From contig JALLBK010001255.1 of the NCBI GenBank assembly GCA_036940085.1, positions 1 to 16,971 of the forward strand: 16,971 nt of DNA. The letters are read 5' to 3'. Source of the DNA: Discostella pseudostelligera. Its lineage: Eukaryota; Bacillariophyta; Thalassiosirophyceae; Thalassiosirales; Thalassiosiraceae. The translations under genes were made by a program, and so were the position numbers. Shown here piece after piece: positions 8,463 through 16,360 of this stretch (positions are counted from its first letter, which is position 1; each line of letters starts with the position of its first letter). Under the pieces are notes generated by a model, which saw only the letters and a program-made list of their open reading frames with translations, ran no database searches and had not been told where the DNA came from.

Positions 8463-9641
8463 TCATGTATACAGAACTAAAAAGAATAACACCAACACAA
8501 TCGCACTCAATATCAATATCAACCCAATCTGACATTTACTCTTGGTCTTTAACAATTTACCCAATTTTCCCATAACTACTCCCATTTGCTCTTCGGCATT
8601 GGATAAATCCTCACCTAAATTATTGAGCATGATGTTTTGACTTTCGAGCTCCTCGTGGATAGTATCGGCAATGTAGGAGACTCGTGTTACGGCCAAGTCG
8701 AGATCGTCGAGGGTTTCATCTTGTTGTTTCATCATGGAGAGTGTTTCGGCACGGAGGGGATCGTCGTGATCGTGATTGTGATTGCTGTTGTTGTTATTGC
8801 GACTATTGTTGTGTAAATCATCCTGATAGTAGTTGTTGATATTGTTGCTAGTATTACCCACCCCCCCTCCTCCGTTGCCGACACCGCCTCGACGCACTGA
8901 TAGTGCACGTTCATCCTCCAATATCTTCCGTTTCACATCATCACTTTGCATACGTAATTTGGAATCGGCAAGTGTATCCTTCGTCTTCTCTACAAAATTC
9001 TTTCGTTCATTCAATTCCACATCGGTAATATGTGGGAATTTATACCGTGATTTGTCGACTACTCGAATGGTAGTTTCGAGGTCACGCAATGTACTTTCGG
9101 AAGTTTTGATGGTGTGTTTTAATTGCTTTTTGGAATCCCGAATGGCGTGGATATTTACGGCCGTGTCGGTAGTGGAGATGAGAGTGAGGTAGTTGTTTAG
9201 TTGGGAGTTGACTTGGGATAATTTGGAAATGAGATCGGTCCGGAAGAGATGGAAGGGATCATCTTCGGAGATGTAGCTTTTGGAGGGTGATGATTTGTTG
9301 TTGCTAGAGATGGGGGATGATGGCAATGATGATGTAGGCACCGCAGTAGACGGACGGCCATCACGATCTTCGTAGTCGTAAGATGAAGATGGTGCAAGGG
9401 GTACAGCCAACTCGGAGCGCTTCAGTGACAACGACTTGCGGCTAAATTTCGACGATACGCTGACACTGCTGCTGCCACCACCGCCAGAAGACGACGAGCC
9501 GCGCAGGAGGCTGCTTTTCGAAGAAATTTGTGGCGATGACGAATTAAGGGAAACATCATCCATGGATGTCAATTCGTTGGAAGAGATGGTGTATTCGCTT
9601 TGAAGCGGCGATGACGATGCCAGCGGGTGGAACTCTGACAT
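8463..9641 (-). CDS. Qc-SNARE, syntaxin-6/SYP61-like
   Basis: One uninterrupted frame of 392 residues. SNARE proteins pair on opposing membranes and drive vesicle fusion; syntaxin-6/10/SYP61 members act at the trans-Golgi and endosomes. A syntaxin-6-type N-terminal helical domain begins at DPFHLFRTDLISKLSQV (about 127) and runs to about 235. The SNARE motif spans about 303-365 (MMKQQDETLDDLDLAVTRVS), with the central glutamine Q335 in ESQNIMLNNL placing it in the Q class. A C-terminal membrane anchor follows (about 370-391, IGLILILSAIVLVLFFLVLYT). Length is unusual: about 120 Ser-rich residues precede the N-terminal domain and a Gly/Asn/His-rich linker lies at about 251-295, making it well over 100 residues longer than typical animal or plant members. 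The start is the first ATG of the frame. It is convergent with gene 3. Family assignment is firm; the exact compartment is inferred. Confidence 0.92.
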   Translation of the reverse strand: MSEFHPLASSSPLQSEYTISSNELTSMDDVSLNSSSPQISSKSSLLRGSSSSGGGGSSSVSVSSKFSRKSLSLKRSELAVPLAPSSSYDYEDRDGRPSTAVPTSSLPSSPISSNNKSSPSKSYISEDDPFHLFRTDLISKLSQVNSQLNNYLTLISTTDTAVNIHAIRDSKKQLKHTIKTSESTLRDLETTIRVVDKSRYKFPHITDVELNERKNFVEKTKDTLADSKLRMQSDDVKRKILEDERALSVRRGGVGNGGGGVGNTSNNINNYYQDDLHNNSRNNNNSNHNHDHDDPLRAETLSMMKQQDETLDDLDLAVTRVSYIADTIHEELESQNIMLNNLGEDLSNAEEQMGVVMGKLGKLLKTKSKCQIGLILILSAIVLVLFFLVLYT

Positions 9642-9710
9642 GGTCTCTCTCGCGCTGGATTTGATTTTTAAAGTTTGAAGTTTGGATTTCTGATGTCGAA
9701 AGTTTCAGTT

Positions 9711-9725
9711 ATGGTATGGTATGGT
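9711..9725 (+). repeat. (ATGGT)3 tandem repeat
   Basis: Three perfect 5-base units lie about 70 bp upstream of the SNARE start codon (minus strand), so the repeat is in its promoter or leader. Confidence 0.85.
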
Positions 9726-9979
9726 AGATAATTGTTTAATCGAATGACTTCATCATTAATCATTACCGGAGGTAAGCCGCAATATCTAATCAAGGACATA
9801 AATCGAATACTCCTATCACTCAAGTTGGTAGGACCGCCATGGTCGTCATGGTGCGCGCGAATATTTTCTGGGGGACTTCCCCCTTTTCCGCATCTCCGGG
9901 CGGGGACTGATCCGGCGGGAAGACCACCATTCCAAGAATAGGAAACAGAGACATCATCTACGAAACATGAACATGGGGA

Positions 9980-10013
9980 TTTGAATTTTAGAACCCTGCT
10001 CAAACGCGAGAAA
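9980..10013. repeat. intergenic element copy C
   Basis: Contains TTTGAATTT, then GAACCC, then TCAAACGCGAGAAA. It aligns with 10098-10130 over its whole length with one gap and a few changes, forming an imperfect direct repeat about 115 bp apart. TTCAAACGCGAGAA recurs at 10955-10968. Confidence 0.5.
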
Positions 10014-10094
10014 CTCCGGATGGAGCGCACCATTGGACCAGAACAAAGTTTACATACAGAATCCGACACGTAACGACATATTGAGCTAATGTCG

Positions 10095-10130
10095 AAATTT
10101 GAATTTGAGAACCCATTCAAATTCGAGAAA
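10095..10130. repeat. intergenic element copy B with inverted repeat
   Basis: Contains AAATTTGAATTT, GAACCC and ATTCAAATTCGAGAAA. Its arms GAATTTGA (10101-10108) and TCAAATTC (10117-10124) are perfect inverted repeats around an 8-base loop. It is related to copies at 4824-4860 and 9980-10013. Confidence 0.55.
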
Positions 10131-10418
10131 GCTTCCTGATTCAGCTACCGAGGAACAGTACATACGAACTTGCCAACCTCCGTCGACGACAGATGGGTGT
10201 ATCGTAGGATGGCGGTCGGAGCAAGTGGAATCTATCTGAAGTCTGAAACGAAACAACAAACAAAGCCAATTGCCTATGAATGGGGTCTGAATACAATGGT
10301 AGAAGGGGCAGGGGTTGTTAGTTGTTAGCTTCATTCACTTGGTCGCAGATGGTAGATTAAGGTGGTATGTGGTATGGGCCATGTGACGGACGAACCATCA
10401 TCTGCATATTGTTTTCTA

Positions 10419-11150
10419 ATGGACGAAAGCGACGGCACCATTGACATCGATGATCGGAAAATTAGCGGTGGCGGCGGCGGCAGTGGTGGCAGTAGGAAGG
10501 CACTGGCGCAATAGAACAACATTTGATGCACTACAACAACTAACTGGGAACCGTCGACACAAATCTACTCCTATGACACAAGCGACAAGAGAGGAGAGAA
10601 CACAACAATTAGGCAGATGTTTATGGCGAATGTGGAATGGGGGAGCGAGGGGGGACAGTTGCCAATGAAGGCTTTGTCGGGGATGTTACATCACAACTAA
10701 TTGGATGCTGTTGGATATTTGTATGATACATCATCCGATGTTGGCAACACCGCCCAATCGAGTCAAAATGTGGGTGATTTTAGCCCTTCCGTCATCCAAC
10801 TGGTAGATAGAGCGAAGGGGAGTACTGTAACAGCATCGAAGGCTACATCACAACCGCCAGCAGCAGTAGTGCCGCAGCCCTCAGCCCTCAGCGGTAGTTT
10901 CATCCAACAATCATGTGGAGGAAGAGTGAGGAGCTTGCATTAAGATCACGTCGCTTCAAACGCGAGAATTCTCGAGCGAAGCATACTGAGAGGAACAGCA
11001 CATTATTACATGCTGAAGGAAGAAATATCTGCCTTCATCTCCTCTCATCTTCTTTTACGACGTGGACGGAAAACAATGACGCAGACCATGAACATGCTGC
11101 TTCCGACCCCGGGCACGCCGCTAAATACCACAGAGAGTTGCTGCTGCTAA
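10419..11150 (+). other. stop-poor frame, possible decayed gene
   Basis: From ATG 10419 one frame reads MDESDGTIDIDDRKISGG and continues for about 240 codons with only four internal stops, including 10941-10943. The stretch LDAVGYLYDTSSDVGN to FIQQSCGG and the following LERSILRGTAHYYMLKEEI look protein-like. No family is recognised. Other frames in the same stretch are also partly open, so this may be chance. A pseudogene or a gene with unseen introns are alternatives. Confidence 0.15.
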
Positions 11151-11168
11151 CTGATCACTGACCACCTA

Positions 11169-11176
11169 GCGCCAAA
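11169..11176 (-). promoter_or_regulatory. E2F-like core
   Basis: GCGCCAAA, read on the minus strand as TTTGGCGC, is a perfect E2F/DP core. No supported gene starts nearby, which weakens a functional reading. Confidence 0.2.
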
Positions 11177-12479
11177 TTCACTTCAATGACCTCCTCTTGT
11201 TTCTCCGTCTCTGGTGACCGCAGCCCCCAAATGTCAAGAGCGCTGAGTCATAGTTGAATTATCTCGTTGACAACAACAACAACAACCAACCGCTATCAAT
11301 GCGACATGGAAGTCGAATGATGAGGGATTAAATTGCGATGCTTTGGGCATGAATTGGTGGGTTGTCTATGAGACTATTGGAAGTAGTGCACCAACCACTT
11401 CCCCACCATGGTACGCCAACTCCACAGTCGCCGTCGCATGCCTCTCTCGCTTGCTCTCTCGCGCCAACGTGAACGTCAATCCACCAACGACAACACATCC
11501 AAAATTTAATATTATCGTCGTCTCCACCATTGTCTCCAACGCTGCCTATTGAGCGCCGCGTCCATCACCAACCAACCAGTACAATACCAGCGTCTTCTGA
11601 CATGACCGAACAACAAGCAGCAGCAGCAGTAGTCCATCACCAACCTTCCAGTATCTACAACACCAGCACTCGCCTACACGATGGTGGCCAAGAAGCAGCT
11701 GACGACATCTACAACGGAGGAGGCGGCGGCAAATGCGATGCTGAGATCCATGACTTACGACTCTTACCAATCCAGGCGCGTGATACATCGTTGCTTATCT
11801 TTGATGGCAACAAAAACAGCATGCATCGACATTAGCGTCATCAACATCAAACGCAAAAGCACTGTACCATGTGAATGTCATCCATCGTCCATTGATGTAA
11901 CACGACAATCAATTTGCAATATGCAGCAACTATGTGTGGATGTTGGTGTGGGGGCAAATTCGACCTTTCAAATGGCGATGGCAATGGAGATTACAACACA
12001 GCAAGTCAATGGGAACTAACTCAATTGGCAGTAAATCACCATTTTGTTTCAGAGGTGGGGATAGAAAGAGCAAGTGAGAGATGAAAGAGATGCACACGAC
12101 AATCATCCAGACAGGCTGCAAATGACAGGACGATGGAGAATGGAGTCAAATGAAATGTTCATTCGACAGATTGCCACCTCAAGTATACATTATATCCCAT
12201 ATCATAACTTGGATGGATTGACAAGCATGCCGTGGCGAATAAGAGCGACAGTTGCGGAAGTAAAATTGATGATCTTATAGCAAACTTGTGTGCAACAATA
12301 TTATCTCCGACATACAAGTACCTCAATCACCTTAACACTTTCCAACCCATGTGGTCAAGTTGAAGAATTTACACACGGAAACCGACGTATCCAACTTGGG
12401 TGGGAAACCACCGTTGCACATGCTATCTGGCCAAAATACCTCCAAATCCGATTCTCTGGCACACGCACGAGCAGCATGT

Positions 12480-13279
12480 TCAAACCTCGCTGTGAAAAAG
12501 GCATAGTTGTCCGGTACTGGCATACATGCATCGATCCTTGAATGCCCGTTCATATGACCCAACTTGTTCTAGGCGACCCGTAGCGAGCCATTCATCAGTC
12601 GAGCGGAACATTCGAGTGAAGTCATCGTATGGTGCTACTGCTAAACGATCGCACCACCCAAAAAAATTACAGCAAGTTGGGATAAAAATGCTCCGATTCA
12701 CTTCGAGTTTTGAGTTTTCCTCCTCTAATAAAGCTTCCAGGTTGCTGATATTGAAGGGGACTTCATAATATGAGTCAGGGCGTGCATAGAAGATGTCATC
12801 GTAGGTGATATTTTGTTCTGCAGCATAATCATCAATCATCTGCAAAACATTCACCTGTTCCCGTTGAAATCGATCCTTCGTCCTTCCGTTCTCATCTGGA
12901 ATTGGTACGTTGTAATGTTCGTCAAAGCTAAATTTTGTGCTGTCCATTTCCAAGAGGCGACCTGAAAGCCCACTAAACAGGCTGACATTACTGAACGAGG
13001 TAGAAACAAACAAATCCATTGGAGGATCGGTCTGGTTGACGACATTACGAAGAAAGGAATCACGGGTGAATGCATATAGTCGTGCTCCACCAATCATCAT
13101 AATTGCCCAATGCTTGCTTTTTGGACGTTCATCTCTTTTGATAGCTCCATCGAAATTCTCAAAGGTTATGGTTGAAAATAGAGGATTTGTGCGAAGGCGA
13201 TTAATGCAATAAGAATATACACTCCTTTTCTTAGAGAAATCGTTTCGTTGTTATTGGTGTTGTTGCGCTTCTTCTTCAT
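12480..13279 (-). CDS. type II membrane glycosyltransferase-like protein, frame break near N-terminus
   Basis: The conserved part reads HWAIMMIGGARLYAFTRDSF, then LFVSTSFS, DDIFYARPDSYYEVPF, and IFIPTCCNFFGWCDRLAVAP followed by DDFTRMF. This order (R-x-D-like acidic motif, then a proline-led strand, then a DR-x-A-x-AP block) matches a group of plant and algal Golgi glycosyltransferase-like proteins of uncertain donor and acceptor. Upstream, ATG 13279 starts MKKKRNNTNNNETISLRKG followed by VYILIALIAFAQILYF, a typical type II Golgi anchor, but in another frame that stops at 13166-13168. One missing base in the T run (plus-strand A run 13175-13178) would join them into 266 residues. A 65-base intron from GTGTAT to TTTGAG would also fit but would remove the anchor. 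The C-terminus is uncertain too: the frame ends at 12480, just past an A5 run (12495-12499), while both other frames stay open for 40 or more codons. Family moderately sure, gene model unsure. Confidence 0.6.
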
Positions 13280-13400
13280 GATAATTGCATAAGGTTGGTG
13301 GGTGGGAGCTGTGGGATCAGTTGGGGCGATAAGTGGTGAGAAGCAACAACAGGGACTGGCAGACCAAAGATGTACCTACGATGATCCAATGCTTCAATAA

Positions 13401-13535
13401 CTACCTTCGTTCGAACACGTCCATCTCGCCGAAACAATAATATGCACCCAGAGGTGCAACGATATGATATTGCACCATGCAAAGACCGACAGAGACAGCC
13501 ACCGCCGAAACATAAATCTTGGACCATCTAGACAT
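13401..13535 (-). CDS. small hydrophobic protein or first exon, hypothetical
   Basis: The 44-codon frame reads MSRWSKIYVSAVAVSVG, continues hydrophobic to about residue 33, and ends MDVFERR then a stop. The N-terminus looks like a signal anchor or mitochondrial-type presequence. It could be the first exon of a small protein: GTAGTT overlapping the last codons, with CCACAG about 100 bases downstream, is a possible intron. Or it could belong to the leader of the glycosyltransferase-like gene. E2F-like sites lie upstream. No family is recognised. Confidence 0.25.
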   Translation of the reverse strand: MSRWSKIYVSAVAVSVGLCMVQYHIVAPLGAYYCFGEMDVFERR

Positions 13536-14002
13536 TTTCACAGTGTCGACTGGGAGACTGGGAAAACGAAAGCGGCAACTTGCCTCTGGACTTAAGAATC
13601 TGGATCTACCTCTGGCTTTCCCTGAGCTGAAGGGAAGAGGTAATGTTGTGGTTGTCGAGGAACTTGGGCTTGTCCGATAGGCATGACCTGTCCTTGCCGC
13701 ACGGGGAAGGGAGAAGTTTTGGCGGGAACATCCGGGCCTTCTTGCAAGTAGGCGATGTGGGTACTTATTCCATTTAATGTGCATATTCGCTCACCTGGGG
13801 CAGAAATGGCGGGAATACGGGGGCGCTCCCGCCAAACGATCCAAAATCCAATGAGAAAGATTTCAGATTTCACTCACCATCACCACTTACTATGACCATG
13901 GCATCCGACAACGACACCCAGCGTGCGTATGCGCGAGGGGGCGACAAACAACCGTCGATGATAGCCAAGTAGGAGTACAAATCAAATAAAAGTATCCCCA
14001 GC
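13536..14002. promoter_or_regulatory. probable divergent promoter region with E2F-like sites
   Basis: The stretch separates minus-strand genes from the plus-strand nitroreductase gene. It contains TTTTGGCGGGAAC (13717-13729, plus) and TCCCGCCAAA (13827-13836, the same core on the minus strand), plus AATGGCGGGAA at 13806-13815. Three GGCGGGA-type cores within 120 bp is the densest group in the window. The long open frames across it on the minus strand have no domain. Confidence 0.4.
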
Positions 14003-15541
14003 ATGTTGTCGTCCAACATCGTCTTAATCGTCACCATGTTGATCATGGGGCAATCATCGCCGTCATCGTCCTATTCACTGGCCACAATAATTTCATTTTC
14101 GGCTTGTCCTCGTCGCCCACTCCCAAGAGGTGCATCCCTCGCAGCCAATTCGCGTTATAGTAGGCATCAAATCTATCGAAGTGTCGCACTCAATGAATCA
14201 CCACCATCATCAACAGCTGAAGCATCAATACCATTGGAGATTGCAACTGCAAACACGAAGAACGCAGCGGCCATCTTCGATGCGGTGGTGAATTCAAGAT
14301 ATGCCTGTACGCGGTTTCACCGGCATCAAGAGCCAAATAATGATGATGGTGATGATGGAAAGATTCTTGGCGTTACCAACAGCAGCAGCAGCAGCAGCAG
14401 CATTAACAACGAGAACAAAACGGCAACATCATCATCGAGTATGACCACCAAACCACCACCAGAAATACCCTTGGCCTCCATCTCGAACCCACAAATCATT
14501 AAACTTGCACACCAATCCCTTATCCTCTCACAACGTGCACCTTCCGGTTTCAATGCCCAACCCTATCGCATAATACTTGTACACTCCGAAAACGATAAAG
14601 AAAGGGTATCACAATATTGTCTGGGACGGAATGCCGACCGTGTTCGTGACTCCGATTGCACAGCAATATTTTTAGCCGATGCGGGGGTAGGTTGGGATGG
14701 AGGACGATACATTGATTTCTTGAAGAGACATACGATGCAGATAAATGAAGTGGAGGAGGATACGAATAATAGGAATGCCACATCCGCTACTACTGCACGA
14801 ACACCCACGACGTCAATGACAAATGCAAAACCAAGAAGTCGTCGTTCCTTGTCACCTAGAGAATTACTCAAGGTACGACTACTCATCCTACTCTTCTCGA
14901 GTGGATATCCCCTACCATCATGTTTATCGATACCACTCTCTTTCATTGTACGACTTGGTGTATCGATACTTGCCACGATTATGAGATGGTTGCATACCAT
15001 ACAACGACGCCTCTTACTCTCGTCCACCAACACTAACAAACGAACCGTTCCATCACGAATATTCTCTCCACTACTCTCCCACCGTCACATTCAATTGTTA
15101 CCCACCCTCCATACCACCCAGACTTGGTCTCAAAAAAATACCATGCTCGTGGCCATGACCTACATATTATCCTGCACGTCGCATGGCTTGGCTACATGTC
15201 CCATGGAGGGTTTCGATGCATTTGGTATTAAGAAAGTATTGGGTGTGAATCCGATTGGGCGGTATAGTATACCTTTGATTGTGAGTACGGGAATGCCATA
15301 TCATAATCGACAATTACCAATTCTTGAGCAACAACCACAACAGCCACCAATGAAACTAATGCAACAGCAAGGCGAGGAAGACGCATTGAATCTAGCGGAT
15401 GGAGAGGAGGAGGAGACGACGACGACGGATGATGCAGGTCTAAGTCATGGAAGTGGGGCATTGTTATCACCACGATACCCGCCCGAGGACGTGATTTATG
15501 ATAATGCCTTTGGAATGCCGTTTCCACAGTACCAGCAGTAA
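14003..15541 (+). CDS. nitroreductase-family FMN oxidoreductase, long form
   Basis: One frame of 512 residues. Nitroreductase-fold enzymes use FMN and NAD(P)H for two-electron reductions; the substrate here is unknown. Motifs in order: AVVNSRYACTRFHRHQEP (about 94-111, the R-x-x-R-x-F FMN-phosphate region), LILSQRAPSGFNAQPYRIILV (about 173-193, the AxSxxNxQPW region), and WSQKNTMLVAMTYILSCTSHGLATCPMEGFD (about 375-405) with RYSIPLIVSTG (about 420-430) near the C-terminal side of the fold. Typical members have about 200-230 residues. The extra length comes from an N-terminal region with a hydrophobic start (SNIVLIVTMLIMG, then LATIISFSACPRRP), resembling a secretory or two-part plastid signal; a Ser-rich insert at about 120-150; a large insert at about 245-370 with two hydrophobic stretches; and a Gln/Glu-rich tail. 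A QN replaces the usual Q-N-LL context only slightly, so the FMN site looks intact. The start is the first ATG and carries the targeting region. Confidence 0.85.
   Translation: MLSSNIVLIVTMLIMGQSSPSSSYSLATIISFSACPRRPLPRGASLAANSRYSRHQIYRSVALNESPPSSTAEASIPLEIATANTKNAAAIFDAVVNSRYACTRFHRHQEPNNDDGDDGKILGVTNSSSSSSSINNENKTATSSSSMTTKPPPEIPLASISNPQIIKLAHQSLILSQRAPSGFNAQPYRIILVHSENDKERVSQYCLGRNADRVRDSDCTAIFLADAGVGWDGGRYIDFLKRHTMQINEVEEDTNNRNATSATTARTPTTSMTNAKPRSRRSLSPRELLKVRLLILLFSSGYPLPSCLSIPLSFIVRLGVSILATIMRWLHTIQRRLLLSSTNTNKRTVPSRIFSPLLSHRHIQLLPTLHTTQTWSQKNTMLVAMTYILSCTSHGLATCPMEGFDAFGIKKVLGVNPIGRYSIPLIVSTGMPYHNRQLPILEQQPQQPPMKLMQQQGEEDALNLADGEEEETTTTDDAGLSHGSGALLSPRYPPEDVIYDNAFGMPFPQYQQ
14381..14401 (+). 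repeat. (AGC)7 microsatellite coding for serines
   Basis: Seven perfect AGC units encode a serine run in a low-complexity insert of the nitroreductase-family protein, between its first and second FMN-site motifs. Length change here would be tolerated in frame. Confidence 0.92.
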
Positions 15542-15663
15542 CAACAGATTGCAATCGATGTAGCAGCGGCAGCAGCAAAGTAGTTTTGAACAAATAGAAC
15601 GCAATATGTTTTAGGTTATTTCCCATGCATCGCGAATCCTTCTCCCTCCCTTCTCCTCCGTTT

Positions 15664-16360
15664 TTATTCGCTCAATCCCAACATAGCTGCATACTCTGCC
15701 TTTCGTTTCCTAAGCATTCGTATATCCTGTTCAATATCTTTATTAGATTCCTCATCTCCATCATCATCATCATCATCATTGTTGTTGTTCTTCTTCTTTT
15801 TCTTCTTCAACTGTTGACGCAAGGCATCAATTTCTCTACGTGTGTAGGACCACATATCCATCAAATGCTTTTCATGCTTTCGTTGTTCATCACTGCTACT
15901 GGTAGTGCTGCGAATGGTGGCGCTGGTGCGTATTCTATTACTGACAGTTGTGAAAGTAAATCGTCTTCTTCCCCTTCGACTCACTAGCGCGGCAGAAGCA
16001 GCAGCAACCGCCGCAGTGGCACCAGCATTCGGAAACGATGGATTCTTCCCCATATCCCCCTCCTCCTCCTGATCCTGATTCTCCTGCTCATTATTTTCCA
16101 TCATCACCATCTCCTCGAGTTCCGCATACTGCTGTCGATGCTTAAATTTCAGATGACTCTTCAATCCACCGGTGCCCTGCTTGACACTAATTTCCTTTCG
16201 ACATAGATTGCATACGACAATTTTCTTTTGCATAATGGGCCACCGGATCGTATTTTTGGTAGTGAACCCAGTAGGGTGATTTGGGGTTGATGGGTGCAAT
16301 TAATTTGGGCACGGGGGAGGCGATGATAGCCTCAACTTGAGCTAGAAGTTCGTTGTCCAT
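15664..16360 (-). CDS. BED-type zinc-finger coiled-coil protein, frame break inside the finger
   Basis: ATG 16360 starts MDNELLAQVEAIIASPVPK and runs to SPYWVHYQKYDPVAHYAK. The following sequence, in the next frame, reads KKIVVCNLCRKEISVKQGTG then GLKSHLKFKHRQQY. Together these form a BED-type finger: aromatic W near the start, C-x2-C, then H-x4-H. One extra A in the runs at 16221-16229 (plus-strand T runs) accounts for the shift; without it the product has 231 residues. After the finger come an acidic stretch, an Ala/Arg region, a coiled coil (KHLMDMWSYTRREIDALRQQL), Lys/Asn/Asp runs, and a conserved-looking end RMLRKRKAEYAAMLGLSE. BED fingers bind DNA in transcription factors and in hAT-type transposase derivatives; no transposase core is present. 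The start could be further upstream (ATG 16576 is in frame), but the extra part shows no features. Convergent with the nitroreductase gene, 122 bp apart. Confidence 0.7.
15759..15807 (-). repeat. compound trinucleotide repeat inside zinc-finger gene
   Basis: (CAT)7 at 15759-15779 is followed by GTT and CTT units. On the minus strand it codes for runs of Lys, Asn and Asp in the coiled-coil region. Such tracts are prone to slippage and in-frame length change. Confidence 0.88.

Larger units (their letters stand above)
9642..12479. other. long intergenic region without a supported gene
   Basis: This 2.8 kb stretch lies between the divergent SNARE promoter and the 3' end of the glycosyltransferase-like gene. 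Visible structure: (ATGGT)3 at 9711-9725, AT-rich elements at 9980-10013 and 10095-10130, E2F-like cores at 9912-9921 and 11169-11176, a stop-poor frame at 10419-11150, and a 12-base palindrome at 10963-10974. A 113-codon open frame ends at 12019 (from ATG 11681) but shows no domain, signal or biased composition that I trust. Unannotated small or spliced genes remain possible. Confidence 0.5.

Noticed and set aside
9668..10120. 150-codon open frame on the minus strand upstream of the SNARE gene
   Set aside because: No domain, signal or homology-like pattern; it overlaps the repeated AT-rich elements and probable promoter sequence.
10913..11161. Basic stretch resembling a bZIP basic region
   Set aside because: The spacing of the asparagine and arginine residues does not fit the bZIP signature and no leucine repeat follows.
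11681..12019. 113-codon plus-strand frame
   Set aside because: Open but with no recognisable domain, and a second frame is also open over its first part; not enough to call a gene.
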